Source of the DNA: Pseudomonas sp. UBA1879
Lineage (GTDB): Bacteria > Pseudomonadota > Gammaproteobacteria > Pseudomonadales > Pseudomonadaceae
Length of the DNA: 64,000 bases
Assembly (NCBI RefSeq): GCF_002338065.1
Contig: NZ_DDHJ01000011.1
Coordinates: 124,001-188,000 of the forward strand
Direction of reading: 5' to 3'
Of the stretch, positions 1-8,148 are shown piece by piece. The notes below the pieces were generated by a model. The model worked only from the letters and a program-made list of their open reading frames with translations. It was not told where the DNA came from and ran no database searches. How positions within the stretch are numbered: position 1 is the first letter of the stretch; each line of letters begins with the position of its first letter. A program made the translations under genes and the position numbers.

Positions 1-895
1 GGAAGATCCGCAGCAGAATCCCGCGCTGGGCGCAGAACTCATGCAGCTCAGCGGCCAACGGCGTGATCAGCCATTGGAATAACGCGCAACCGCCTTGAGG
101 CGCCAGGCCTTGGCGGGTCAAAAGGTCCACCAGACGCGCACTGGCCTGTTCCGTGCGTTGCCGTTGCAGCCGCTGACCTTCAACGTCCGCGAGACAGACT
201 TTGCCGAGAATGCGCGTAGGACCGCTCACCGACCAGGGTCCGATCTGTTTGGCCAACACTTTGAGAAAACGCGATTCGGCCAGTACGAAGCCCAGCCTCA
301 CTCCCGCAAGACCGAAGAATTTGCCGAACGAGCGCAAGACGATCAGGCCGGGGCGCTGGGTTTCGGCAGCGAGGCTCAGGTGGGGGGTGTTGTCCATAAA
401 GGCTTCATCCACCACCAGCCAGCCGCCGCGCTCCGCCAGGCGCGCATGCCACGCCAACAGGCGTTCGGGCGTCAGGCTCAGGCCCGTAGGGTTATTCGGG
501 TTGACCACCACCAGCACGTCGAGGGTGTCGATGAAGCGTTCCACCTCATGCTCCAGCACTTCACGCACCAGAAACCCGGTGCTGCGCCAGGCCTCGGCAT
601 GCTCGGCATAACACGGCGACAGCACGCCGACCTTGCCCGCCTGACGCAAACGCGGCAGCGCCTGAATCGCGGCTTGGGAACCGGCCACCGGCAGGACATC
701 CGGCGCACCGTAATAAGCACAGGCCGCCGCCTCCAGCCCGTCATCGGTTTCCGGCAAACGCGCCCACGCGGCCTCCGGGATGGGGGGAACCGGCCACGAC
801 CACGGCGAAATCCCACTGGACAGGTCCACCCAGTCGGCCTCATCGATGCCGTATTTCTGGACCGCACCGCGCAACCGACCACCGTGCTCAAGCAT
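1..895 (-). CDS. cobC: Threonine-phosphate decarboxylase CobC, 3' end cut off by the window edge
   Basis: PLP-dependent decarboxylase that turns L-threonine O-3-phosphate into (R)-1-aminopropan-2-ol phosphate, the linker of the cobalamin nucleotide loop. The reading frame is open from the ATG at 895 down to base 2 with no stop, so about 298 residues are visible. A class I/II aminotransferase fold is recognisable from VVNPNNPTG and the PLP-lysine region SFGKFFGLAG. The ATG overlaps the stop of cbiB (ATGCTTGA), so the two are translationally coupled. The short start MLEHGGRL is typical of the family. The remaining C-terminus lies outside the window. Confidence 0.93.
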   Translation of the reverse strand, partial: MLEHGGRLRGAVQKYGIDEADWVDLSSGISPWSWPVPPIPEAAWARLPETDDGLEAAACAYYGAPDVLPVAGSQAAIQALPRLRQAGKVGVLSPCYAEHAEAWRSTGFLVREVLEHEVERFIDTLDVLVVVNPNNPTGLSLTPERLLAWHARLAERGGWLVVDEAFMDNTPHLSLAAETQRPGLIVLRSFGKFFGLAGVRLGFVLAESRFLKVLAKQIGPWSVSGPTRILGKVCLADVEGQRLQRQRTEQASARLVDLLTRQGLAPQGGCALFQWLITPLAAELHEFCAQRGILLRIF

Positions 896-1796
896 AGAAT
901 TCAGTCCCCAGGCACAACACCAGCAACCACAGCCAGACGCCACGCTGCACCAGTTGCCAGCCTTGATCAATGGCATTCGCATCGGCTGGCGCACCTTCGC
1001 CCAAGGACGGGCGCTGATGCAGTTCGCCGTGATAAATCGCAGGGCCGCCCAGTTGCACGCCCAGCGCCCCGGCGCCAGCCGCCATCACCGGGCCCGCATT
1101 CGGGCTGTCCCATTTGGGCGCCTGGGTCCGCCAGCAACGCAGCGCCAGTCGGGTGTGGCCGAGCAAGGCGTAGGTCAACGCCACAAGCCGGGCCGGAATG
1201 TAGTTCAGCAAGTCGTCGATTTTTGCCGCAGCCCAGCCGAAACGCTCGAAGCGCTCGTTTCGATAGCCCCACATCGCGTCGAGGGTGTTGCTCAAGCGAT
1301 AGAGAATCACGCCGGGCGCGCCCAGCACGACGAACCAGAAGATCGCAGCGAACACCGCATCGCTGCCGTTTTCGAGGACCGACTCGGTGGCGGCGCGGGC
1401 GACCTCGGTGGCGTCCAGTTCCGAGGTCTGGCGGCTCACCAGAAAGCCGACCCGACGCCGCGCTTCTCCCAGATCGTCGCTGCGCAACGCCTGCGCCACT
1501 GGCGCGACGTGTTCGCCCAGACTGCGCAGGCCCAAGGCGAAATACAGCGCGGCCACGTCCACCAGCCAGCCGATGTAAGGCAACCCACTCAGGAGCGTGA
1601 CCAGGAGGGTCAGCGGGATGACCGCGATGAACCAGGCCGTCACGCCATGGCTGCGCCAGCCGCGGCCGCCGCTGTTGAAGCGTTGCTCGATGCGCTCGGC
1701 GTATCGGCCAAACGCCACCAGCGGGTGGTTCCGTTTTGGCTCGCCCAGCAGCGCGTCCAGCGCAACCCCGGCGACGCTCAACAACGCCACGCTCAT
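888..1796 (-). CDS. cobD: Adenosylcobinamide-phosphate synthase CbiB/CobD
   Basis: Integral membrane enzyme that attaches the aminopropanol (phosphate) arm to adenosylcobyric acid, giving adenosylcobinamide (phosphate). The 302-residue length and the N-terminal ALLGEPKRNHPLVAFGR block fit the family; several hydrophobic segments follow, for example around residues 50-85 and 195-215. I chose the ATG at 1796 because it overlaps the bluB stop as ATGA; a start five codons upstream would lie inside bluB. The gene sits fourth in the riboswitch-led operon, between bluB and cobC. The symbol is cobD in the Pseudomonas nomenclature and cbiB in enterics. Confidence 0.95.
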   Translation of the reverse strand: MSVALLSVAGVALDALLGEPKRNHPLVAFGRYAERIEQRFNSGGRGWRSHGVTAWFIAVIPLTLLVTLLSGLPYIGWLVDVAALYFALGLRSLGEHVAPVAQALRSDDLGEARRRVGFLVSRQTSELDATEVARAATESVLENGSDAVFAAIFWFVVLGAPGVILYRLSNTLDAMWGYRNERFERFGWAAAKIDDLLNYIPARLVALTYALLGHTRLALRCWRTQAPKWDSPNAGPVMAAGAGALGVQLGGPAIYHGELHQRPSLGEGAPADANAIDQGWQLVQRGVWLWLLVLCLGTEFYA

Positions 1797-2443
1797 GCAC
1801 TCACCCCCCATCGGTTTTCGTAGACCAACTCATGCAGCGGACGTGCCTGCGCCCACCCCTCCAACACCAACATCGGCGCCGGATAGAACTCCTTGACCGG
1901 GCCCAGGCACAAAATTGCCAAGGGTTTTGAACCGGTTGGCATTTGCAGCAGGTCGGCCAACGCCTGCGGGTCGAACAATGACACCCAGCCCATGCCCAGA
2001 CCCTCCGCGCGGGCCGCAAGCCACAGGTTCTGAATCGCGCAGGACAACGACGCCATGTCCATTTCCGGCAGGGTGCGACGGCCGAAGATGTGCTTCTCAC
2101 GGTCGTCCATCAAGGCGGCGACCAATACTTCGGCGCAGTCGTTGATGCCTTCGACCTTGAGCTTCATGAAGTCGTCGGCGCGCTCCCCCAAGGCGTCCGC
2201 AGTGCGAATTCGCTCCTCTTCCACCTGCGCCTGAATCTGCCTGCGCAGCTGACGTTCGCTGATACGGATGAATCGCCACGGCTGCATCAGCCCGACACTT
2301 GGCGCCTGATGCGCTGCTTCCAACAGACGCGCCAGCAGCGCTGGCGCCACGGTGCCCCCGGTGAAATGGCGGATGTCGCGGCGCTCGGCGATGGCTCGGT
2401 AAACCGCCGCGCGTTCGGCATCGCTGAAGGCGTGGTCAGTCAT
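1793..2443 (-). CDS. bluB: 5,6-dimethylbenzimidazole synthase BluB
   Basis: Oxygen-dependent enzyme that cannibalises FMN to make 5,6-dimethylbenzimidazole, the lower ligand of cobalamin. The product is 216 residues with a nitroreductase-type fold. Visible blocks are RRDIRHFTGG near residue 25, the APSVGLMQPWRF motif near residue 55 and GLGMGWVSLFDP near residue 160. The frame is open up to 2581, but the ATG at 2443 gives the usual family length and the start MTDHAFSDAER. About 170 bp separate it from cobB; I see no gene there. Its presence implies aerobic production of true B12 rather than pseudo-B12. Confidence 0.93.
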   Translation of the reverse strand: MTDHAFSDAERAAVYRAIAERRDIRHFTGGTVAPALLARLLEAAHQAPSVGLMQPWRFIRISERQLRRQIQAQVEEERIRTADALGERADDFMKLKVEGINDCAEVLVAALMDDREKHIFGRRTLPEMDMASLSCAIQNLWLAARAEGLGMGWVSLFDPQALADLLQMPTGSKPLAILCLGPVKEFYPAPMLVLEGWAQARPLHELVYENRWGVSA

Positions 2444-2614
2444 GGTTTTCCCTTGCCCGGTGCAGAGAACGGAACGGATAGATACCTCGGACGCTGTGGG
2501 CGTGAGCTGGCCCACGAAAGCGGCAGACTTGAGAAGCGAAGGTGTCAAACATCGCGCTTTCATGAGTAAGCGCACTTGCACAGGTACGTGTCACATCCGA
2601 ACAGTGCGGGATTT

Positions 2615-3910
2615 TCATGGCAACAACAGCGCCGCCATCGCCTGCGGGTTGGATGGAAAATAGAAGTGCACGTAAGACGCGGTCATCCGCCCTTCTCGAT
2701 AAACCGCTTCCGCGCCGCGCCCACCGTTGGGGCTGACGCCACGGGCGATCGGGGTCAGTTCGGTGCTGGTGAGCGAATGGTGATACGTGTGCCCGCGCAA
2801 GGTCCCTTCGGGCAGTTTCACCGATTGCAGGGCCAGCGCAGCCAGGCGTTTTTGCATGACGGCTTCGCCGTCGAGCAAGCCCACCAATTCGGCGCGCTGG
2901 CCCTCGACGTCGGTCAAGGCATTCAAGAGGTAAAGCATGCCGCCGCATTCTGCGAGCAGCGGTTTGCCAGCGGCGTGATGAGCGCGAATCGCGTCCAGCA
3001 TCGAAAGGTTGTGACTCAACGCGACGTGGTGCAATTCCGGGTAGCCGCCGGGCAGGTACAGACTGTCCGCGTCCGGCAATTGGCGGTCGCGAATCGGCGA
3101 GAAGAACAGCAACTCAGCGCCCATTGCGCGGAGCAGATCAAGGCTGGCGCCGTAAGTGAAAGCAAAGGCTTCGTCGCGGGCCACGGCGATGCGCACGTCA
3201 GCCAGTAACGGCTCGGCGGGCACGATCTCGGGCGCTTCGAACCTCACGGCAGGCGGTAACGTCGAATCGCAAGTGCTGGCCAGTGCGTTGGCGGCGGCAT
3301 CGAGGCGCAGGTCCAGGTCATTCAATTCGCTGGCCTGCACCAGCCCGAGATGACGGCTCGGCAGCTCGATCCCGGTCTCCCGCGACAGCGCGCCGTACCA
3401 GCGCAAGCCTTCGGTCAGGCTGCCTTCGAGCAACTGCGCGTGACGCACGGTACCGACCCGGTTGGCCAGCACGCCAGCGAACGGCAGGTCCGGCTGATAC
3501 CGCGCCAGGCCCAATGCCAGCGCACCGAAGGTCTGCGCCATGGCCGTGCCGTCGATCACGCCCAGCACCGGTACGCCGAAACGCCGGGCCAGATCGGCGC
3601 TGGACGGGGTGCCGTCGAACAGCCCCATCACACCCTCGATCAGAATCAGATCGGCGTCCGCCGCCGCTTGCCAAAGCAGGCGACGGCTTTCGTCCTCGCC
3701 CACCATCCACATGTCGAGCTGATACACCGGGTTGCCGCTGGCGCGTTCGAGAATCATGGGGTCGAGAAAATCAGGTCCACATTTAAAGACCCGGACATTA
3801 CGCCCCTGATTGCGATGCAAGCGGGCCAAGGCCGCCGTGACCGTGGTTTTGCCCTGGCCGGACGCAGGTGCCGCGATCAGCACGGCGGGGCACTGGCGAG
3901 GCTGGCTCAT
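2615..3910 (-). CDS. cobB: Cobyrinate a,c-diamide synthase CobB
   Basis: Glutamine- and ATP-dependent amidation of the a and c side chains of (hydrogeno)byrinate. The 431-residue product has a dethiobiotin-synthetase-like N-terminal domain with a P-loop (APASGQGKTTV, residues about 13-23). Its C-terminal class I glutamine amidotransferase-like domain carries the nucleophile Cys in LLAECGGMLYL near residue 325. I selected the ATG at 3910, ten bases beyond the cobO stop, rather than an upstream in-frame start inside cobO. It lies directly downstream of cobO in the cobalamin operon. CobB here is the biosynthetic amidase and is unrelated to the Sir2 protein that shares the name. Confidence 0.95.
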   Translation of the reverse strand: MSQPRQCPAVLIAAPASGQGKTTVTAALARLHRNQGRNVRVFKCGPDFLDPMILERASGNPVYQLDMWMVGEDESRRLLWQAAADADLILIEGVMGLFDGTPSSADLARRFGVPVLGVIDGTAMAQTFGALALGLARYQPDLPFAGVLANRVGTVRHAQLLEGSLTEGLRWYGALSRETGIELPSRHLGLVQASELNDLDLRLDAAANALASTCDSTLPPAVRFEAPEIVPAEPLLADVRIAVARDEAFAFTYGASLDLLRAMGAELLFFSPIRDRQLPDADSLYLPGGYPELHHVALSHNLSMLDAIRAHHAAGKPLLAECGGMLYLLNALTDVEGQRAELVGLLDGEAVMQKRLAALALQSVKLPEGTLRGHTYHHSLTSTELTPIARGVSPNGGRGAEAVYREGRMTASYVHFYFPSNPQAMAALLLP

Positions 3911-3920
3911 GAAGGTATCC

Positions 3921-4532
3921 TCACAGCTCGATGCCCTTCTGCGCCTTGATGCCCGCCTGAAACGCGTGCTTGACCACACCAATCTCGGACACGGTGTCCG
4001 ACAGATCGATCAGTTCCTGCTTAGCACCACGACCGGTGACCACGACGTGCTGCATCGGCGGACGCGCCTGCAGATCGCTCAGCACCTGCTCCAGATCGAG
4101 ATAGCCGTGCTTGAGGGCGATGTTCAATTCGTCGAGGATCACCAGACCGATGTCAGGGTTGCGCAGCAGCCCCTGGGTCACGATCCAGGCCGCTTGCGCC
4201 GCCGCGATGTCGCGCTGGCGGTCCTGGGTTTCCCACGTGAAGCCTTCGCCCATCACGTGATAGCTCACCTGCTCAGGAAACCGGCGGAAAAACAACTCTT
4301 CACCGGTGGCATTGCGGCCCTTGATGAACTGCACCACGCCGCACTGCATACCGTGCCCCATGGCCCGCGCCAGCATGCCGAACGCCGAACTGCTCTTGCC
4401 CTTGCCGTTGCCGGTCAGCACCAGCAGCAGGCCGCATTCATTGGGCGCGCTGGCAATGCGCTCGTCCATCACGGCCTTTTTGCGCAGCATGCGCGCCAGG
4501 TGGCGTTCGTCACGTTCGGGGGATTCGCTCAT
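3921..4532 (-). CDS. cobO: Cob(I)yrinic acid a,c-diamide adenosyltransferase CobO
   Basis: Transfers the 5'-deoxyadenosyl group of ATP to the cobalt of Co(I) corrinoids, forming the carbon-cobalt bond. The 203-residue product has the typical P-loop TGNGKGKSSSAFG (residues about 39-51), and its length matches CobO/BtuR enzymes. It is the first gene after the cobalamin riboswitch, with a leader of roughly 110 bases between the B12 box and the start. It is therefore predicted to be shut down together with the rest of the operon when adenosylcobalamin is abundant. Confidence 0.95.
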   Translation of the reverse strand: MSESPERDERHLARMLRKKAVMDERIASAPNECGLLLVLTGNGKGKSSSAFGMLARAMGHGMQCGVVQFIKGRNATGEELFFRRFPEQVSYHVMGEGFTWETQDRQRDIAAAQAAWIVTQGLLRNPDIGLVILDELNIALKHGYLDLEQVLSDLQARPPMQHVVVTGRGAKQELIDLSDTVSEIGVVKHAFQAGIKAQKGIEL

Positions 4533-4639
4533 CTCAGCTCTCCGCTTGAGGGCAGGTGTGGCAAACGGAGGGCCCAGGCAAAGACTGACAGCAGGCGCCG
4601 GACAATGCCGAGCCTGCGCAGAGCATCGCCCTCCGTGAT

Positions 4640-4835
4640 GCTGTTGAATGGATCAGGCCGGTCTCCGGACTCATGAGCGGATCACAAACCGCGCGCCTTC
4701 CCATGCTCATTGAACACAGTGGCATCGTGCGCAGCCTTGACTCATTTACCGTTGCGGAGGCAGCGCCGGGATTGATCGCACACGCGTTCGCACCGGCTTC
4801 CCTGTTTCACCCTTTCTAGCGGGCACCTGAAACAA
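4640..4835 (-). promoter_or_regulatory. Cobalamin riboswitch upstream of cobO
   Basis: Read on the minus strand, the leader contains the conserved elements of the AdoCbl riboswitch in the right order. GGTGCC lies near 4826, then AAAGGGTGAAACAGGGAA, CCGGTGCGA, GCTGCCTCCGCAACGGTAA near 4745-4763, a GCCACTG block near 4720 and the B12 box AGTCCGGAGACCGGCCTG near 4653-4670. The bases between the B12 box and cobO probably hold the expression platform. Boundaries are approximate. A covariance-model search would settle the exact ends. Confidence 0.93.
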
Positions 4836-4959
4836 TCGGCGAAGGTTAGAGGGTTGACTACTAAGCGTCAATCGAAGCGGCAAAGGATCTGCCGCATCCT
4901 GAAGCAGCACGGCTTGCCGGCAGTGGCGTCCGCGAGTTTTAGCAAGGAAGAAGAATCGG

Positions 4960-4993
4960 GTGTTTGCTGCGCAACAGCAACGCAGCAAAACAC
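4960..4993 (-). terminator. Possible terminator after the NlpC/P60 lipoprotein gene
   Basis: An inverted repeat with arms GTGTTTGCTGCG and CGCAGCAAAACAC around a 9-base loop lies just past the stop of the lipoprotein gene at 5005. The stem is GC-rich with A/T-rich outer ends, but there is no long T-tract, so the call is tentative. The rest of the gap between cobO and this gene (4836-4959) shows no gene I can support. Confidence 0.4.
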
Positions 4994-5004
4994 TCAGGAA
5001 GGGA

Positions 5005-5544
5005 TCAGTTGCTGCGGGCCAGACTCGACGGCTGAATCACACGTTTGGCGTTCAACCATGCCTTTTGCCAATACGGCTTGTCGAGGCTGTCGAGCTTGAC
5101 GGTGCCGCCGGTGGCCGGGGCATGCACGAAGCGGCCTTCACCGACGTAGATCCCAGCGTGGCTGACGTTCGAGCCGCCGCCGGTGGCGAAGAACACCAGA
5201 TCACCGGTCTGCAACTGGCTGCGGTCGATATCCGGGCCGCGCAAGGTGATCATCTCGCGGGTCGAGCGCGGCAGGCTGATGCCCGCGGCATCACGATAGA
5301 CGTAGCCAATCAGTCCGCTGCAGTCGAAGCCCGAATCCGGCGTGTTTCCGCCCCAGCGATAAGGCGTACCGACCAGTCCGATGGCGCGCAGCAGCACGTC
5401 GTCCGCTACGGGAGAACTGAATTGAGGGGGAGCAGTGATCACAGGTCGATAAACGACCTTGGGCGGGGGTGGCGGTGGCGTGCTGGAACAGGCGGCCAGC
5501 AATACAGCCAATGAAGCAACAGCCAGGCGAACCGTAATCGACAT
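5005..5544 (-). CDS. NlpC/P60-family lipoprotein, probable cell-wall endopeptidase
   Basis: Predicted murein DD- or LD-endopeptidase anchored to a membrane by lipid. The 179-residue product starts MSITVRLAVASLAVLLAAC, a lipoprotein signal peptide with the lipobox Cys at residue 19. A Pro-rich linker (STPPPPPPK) follows, then an NlpC/P60 domain with the catalytic Cys in SGFDCSGLIGYV and the His region NVSHAGIYVGEGRF. The ATG at 5544 is chosen because AGGAAGG lies upstream at good spacing and the signal peptide begins there. It is the second of two adjacent paralogues, 87 bases after the first. Exact peptide-bond specificity cannot be read from sequence. Confidence 0.9.
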   Translation of the reverse strand: MSITVRLAVASLAVLLAACSSTPPPPPPKVVYRPVITAPPQFSSPVADDVLLRAIGLVGTPYRWGGNTPDSGFDCSGLIGYVYRDAAGISLPRSTREMITLRGPDIDRSQLQTGDLVFFATGGGSNVSHAGIYVGEGRFVHAPATGGTVKLDSLDKPYWQKAWLNAKRVIQPSSLARSN

Positions 5545-5631
5545 AAACAACAACCTTCCTAGGATGCGGCCTATCCTGCCGGGGTCCGAAGCGGCGCGCA
5601 ATCAGGATTTTCCCGATTGCGCGGGATGTAC

Positions 5632-6318
5632 TTAACGGTGTTGACGCTTGAGGGTCGTCGAGGTCATCGCGGTCGTGGTTTCCGGAACCTGGGAAGGTGC
5701 CATGGCCAGCGCGCGCTTGGCTTCGATGAACGTCCGGGCCCAGTAGGCGTCGTCGAGGCTGTCGACGCGCACGCCGCCACTGCGACGACTGCTGGAATGG
5801 ATGAACTGGTCATCGCCCAGATAGATGCCGGCATGGCTGACACGGCCACGGCCTGCGGTGCTGAAGAACAGCAGGTCGCCTGGCTTGAGGTCGTTGCGCT
5901 TCACCAGAGGGGCATCGATGTTGATCATTTCGCGGGAAGAACGCGGCAGGCTCATGCCGGCCTCTTCGCGGAACAGGTAGCCGATGAAACCGCTGCAATC
6001 GAAACCGGACGTGGTCGAAGTACCGCCGAAACGGTAGCGGGTCCCGATCAACGATTTACCACGTTCGAGAATACTGTCAGCCAATACTGGCAGCCGGTAG
6101 GGCTTGTTGTCGGAGAACTGGGCCAGTTCATCTTCGGTGGCGATTTCGTCATCCAGTACGGAGGCGGAATAATCGGCACGCTTGGCGGTTTGCGCCGTGG
6201 CAGAGTCCCGGAATTGTGGATTCTGCGACTGCTGTTGCGACGCTGGCATCTGGGCCGCGCAGCCGAACAGCAGCGTTACGAGTGCGAGAGGCACGAGGGG
6301 TGCGAAGCGATTTAGCAT
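5632..6318 (-). CDS. NlpC/P60-family lipoprotein, paralogue of the next gene
   Basis: A 228-residue predicted cell-wall hydrolase. It has a lipoprotein signal with the Cys in VTLLFGCAAQ near residue 20, a Gln-rich linker, then the NlpC/P60 domain. The catalytic Cys is in SGFDCSGFIGYLF near residue 108 and the His in VSHAGIYLGDDQF near residue 160. The order of domain blocks and phrases such as SLPRSSREM match the downstream paralogue, so the two look like a tandem duplication that has diverged. The ATG at 6318 is preferred over a GTG two codons upstream. The C-terminal tail after the domain is basic and unlike its paralogue. Confidence 0.9.
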   Translation of the reverse strand: MLNRFAPLVPLALVTLLFGCAAQMPASQQQSQNPQFRDSATAQTAKRADYSASVLDDEIATEDELAQFSDNKPYRLPVLADSILERGKSLIGTRYRFGGTSTTSGFDCSGFIGYLFREEAGMSLPRSSREMINIDAPLVKRNDLKPGDLLFFSTAGRGRVSHAGIYLGDDQFIHSSSRRSGGVRVDSLDDAYWARTFIEAKRALAMAPSQVPETTTAMTSTTLKRQHR

Positions 6319-6393
6319 GGGCACGACCGTGGCGTATGTGTAAAGAAGCCGAGACTATGCCCTCAATCGTCATCATTTGCAAATTCAATCGAA

Positions 6394-7170
6394 TCAAATG
6401 TGACTTAGCAGGTCGCTCATCACATCTAAGGCTCTACACCTCAGAAATACATCCATGTGGATGGAGTGATCCGTCAACGAAGGATTGATCTCGGCAGTAA
6501 AGCCTCCCGCCACCCGCGTGCGCAACATCGGCTCGTGAATATAAGGGAAGCTAGCAGTGGTTCCGATGCTGAGCACAGCGTCAAAGCCTTTTGCCATCTC
6601 TTCATACAGCACATTCAATGCCAGCTCTGGCAACATCTCCTCAAACAACACGACCGGTGGTCGCAATATGCCATGACACCGCGCGCACAAAGGCGGCAGC
6701 GGTCGTTGCAGGTGCTCGCTGAAAAGCGGGTCTTCGGCGCCACAGGACTGGCAATAGAGCGGCGCCAACTGACCGTGAATCTCGATCAACCGCTCCGGCG
6801 GGCTCCCCGCCGCGCGATGATAGCCGTCGACGTTCTGCGTCAACACCCAACACCCCGGTTTGCGCCGTTGCAGCTCGGCGATCGCATAATGCGCCGCATT
6901 GGGTTCTCCGCCGAGGCACGCGCTGCCTAATTGGGCAATGTATTTCCAGCACAGGGCCGGATCGTCGCGCAACATCGGCCCGGACAATGCCCTTTCGATG
7001 GGCAGCCCGTCATCGGTGTGACCGTTATAAAGGCCGCCTACGCCGCGATAAGTCGGCAGCCCGGAATCCGCCGACAGCCCGGCGCCGGTAATGATCAAAA
7101 TGCGTTCGGCGTGGCGTAAGGCTGCTGCGGTCTGCAGCACGAGTGCCGGATCAACCAGCGGCGAGTTCAC
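6394..7170 (-). CDS. Sir2-family NAD-dependent protein deacylase
   Basis: Sirtuin that removes acyl groups from lysine with NAD+ as co-substrate. The 258-residue product shows the sirtuin motifs in order: GAGLSADSGLPTYRG (residues about 30-44), TQNVDGYHRAAG, the general-base His in EIHGQ, and a Cys4 zinc module (CQSC then CARC). PPVVLFEEMLPE and GTTASFPYIHE complete the NAD-binding core. It begins with an ATGA overlap with the hda stop, so it is probably co-transcribed with hda. The substrate cannot be deduced. The acetyl-specific and longer-acyl-specific subfamilies are not distinguishable here without alignment. Confidence 0.93.
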   Translation of the reverse strand: MNSPLVDPALVLQTAAALRHAERILIITGAGLSADSGLPTYRGVGGLYNGHTDDGLPIERALSGPMLRDDPALCWKYIAQLGSACLGGEPNAAHYAIAELQRRKPGCWVLTQNVDGYHRAAGSPPERLIEIHGQLAPLYCQSCGAEDPLFSEHLQRPLPPLCARCHGILRPPVVLFEEMLPELALNVLYEEMAKGFDAVLSIGTTASFPYIHEPMLRTRVAGGFTAEINPSLTDHSIHMDVFLRCRALDVMSDLLSHI

Positions 7171-7871
7171 CAGCCCAGGGTCTCTTTCAGGAAGGGAATG
7201 GTCAGTTTGCGCTGCGCCTGCAACGAGGCCTGATCGAGTTCTTCGAGCAGGTCGAACAGCGCGCTCATGCTGCGCTTGCCCCGGGTAAGGATGAAATGCC
7301 CGACTTCATCTGTGAGGTGCAGGCCCCGGCGGGACGCGCGTAATTGCAGGGCACGAAGTTTTTCTTCGTCGGACAGCAGGCGCATCTGGAACACCAGCGC
7401 CATGGTCAGTCGCGATTTGAGGTCGGCCAGTTTGACCGGCAGTTCTCGAGGAGAACAGGAGGCGGCGATCAGCAGGCGACGGCCGCTGTCACGCAGGCGG
7501 TTGAACAAGTGAAACAGGGCTTCTTCCCATTCAGGTTTACCGACGATGGCCTGAATGTCATCGAGACACACGAGTTCATATTGCTCAAGATGGTCGAACA
7601 GCTCGACGCCCTCATCGATGACGTCAGCCATGGGCAGGTAAACGGCGGGTTCGCCCATCTGTTCGAAACGCAGGCAGGCGGCCTGTAACAAATGAGTGCG
7701 CCCTACCCCATGCTTGCCCCATAAATAGATGAGGCTTTCAGTCCACCCGGCCTCGGCTTCGCACAGGCGTTCGACATAGCCGAGTGCAGCGGCATTGGCG
7801 CCTGGATAGTAATTGATGAAAGTGGCGTCATCACGCAGACGCACACTCAGGGGCAGCTGAACTGGTTTCAT
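7167..7871 (-). CDS. hda: DnaA regulatory inactivator Hda
   Basis: DnaA-related AAA+ protein that, with the DNA-loaded beta clamp, stimulates ATP hydrolysis by DnaA and prevents over-initiation. The 234-residue product begins MKPVQLPLSVRLRDDATF, which includes the clamp-binding QLPLSV motif at residues 5-10. A modified Walker A (WGKHGVGRTHLL), Walker B (LVCLDDIQ) and the sensor/arginine region KSRLTMAL follow. The ATG at 7871 is preferred over upstream starts because the family begins at this clamp-binding peptide. It overlaps the Sir2 gene. The nrdA leader elsewhere in the window carries a DnaA box, so Hda activity may affect it indirectly. Confidence 0.95.
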   Translation of the reverse strand: MKPVQLPLSVRLRDDATFINYYPGANAAALGYVERLCEAEAGWTESLIYLWGKHGVGRTHLLQAACLRFEQMGEPAVYLPMADVIDEGVELFDHLEQYELVCLDDIQAIVGKPEWEEALFHLFNRLRDSGRRLLIAASCSPRELPVKLADLKSRLTMALVFQMRLLSDEEKLRALQLRASRRGLHLTDEVGHFILTRGKRSMSALFDLLEELDQASLQAQRKLTIPFLKETLGW

Positions 7872-8036
7872 GCTGGCTGAACGGCTCCGTGAAGAACCGC
7901 CAAGGGGCCTCTGTGTAAAGTGCGCAAAGTTTATACCCGCAGCACGGGCCGCACAATGCGGCAGAGGATGTGCAAAATCAAAGGCTTGCGTTTCTCTCGG
8001 GCCAGGCGACGGATTATGGGCGTCACACCGATACCC

Positions 8037-8125
8037 TGTAGGAGTGAGCTTGCTCACGATCACGCACCGCCAGACTCCATTTCTGACACGGATATGCCGC
8101 AATCGCGAGCAAGCTCGCTCCTACA
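8037..8125. repeat. REPIN, family with TAGGAGTGAGCTTGCTC core
   Basis: Two inverted REP sequences, TGTAGGAGTGAGCTTGCTC and its complement ending in CTCCTACA, face each other across about 45 bases between hda and the AI-2E transporter gene. A further unpaired half-element of a related type (CCAGCCCCCTCCTACA) follows at 8137-8153. Both convergent ends of transcription fall nearby. These are non-autonomous elements mobilised by RAYT transposases in pseudomonads; no RAYT gene lies in the window. Confidence 0.9.
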
Positions 8126-8148
8126 AATGGGGTCGCGCCAGCCCCCTC

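Noticed and set aside
95..1823. Plus-strand frames over cobC and cbiB
   Set aside because: The minus-strand genes have conserved motifs and ATGA overlaps with their neighbours.
2444..2581. N-terminal extension of BluB
   Set aside because: The frame is open, but the extension is not family-like and the ATG at 2443 gives the usual length.
4854..5099. Small plus-strand ORF (81 codons) between the riboswitch and the lipoprotein gene
   Set aside because: It overlaps the end of the lipoprotein gene and its probable terminator, lacks a good ribosome-binding site and looks like no family.
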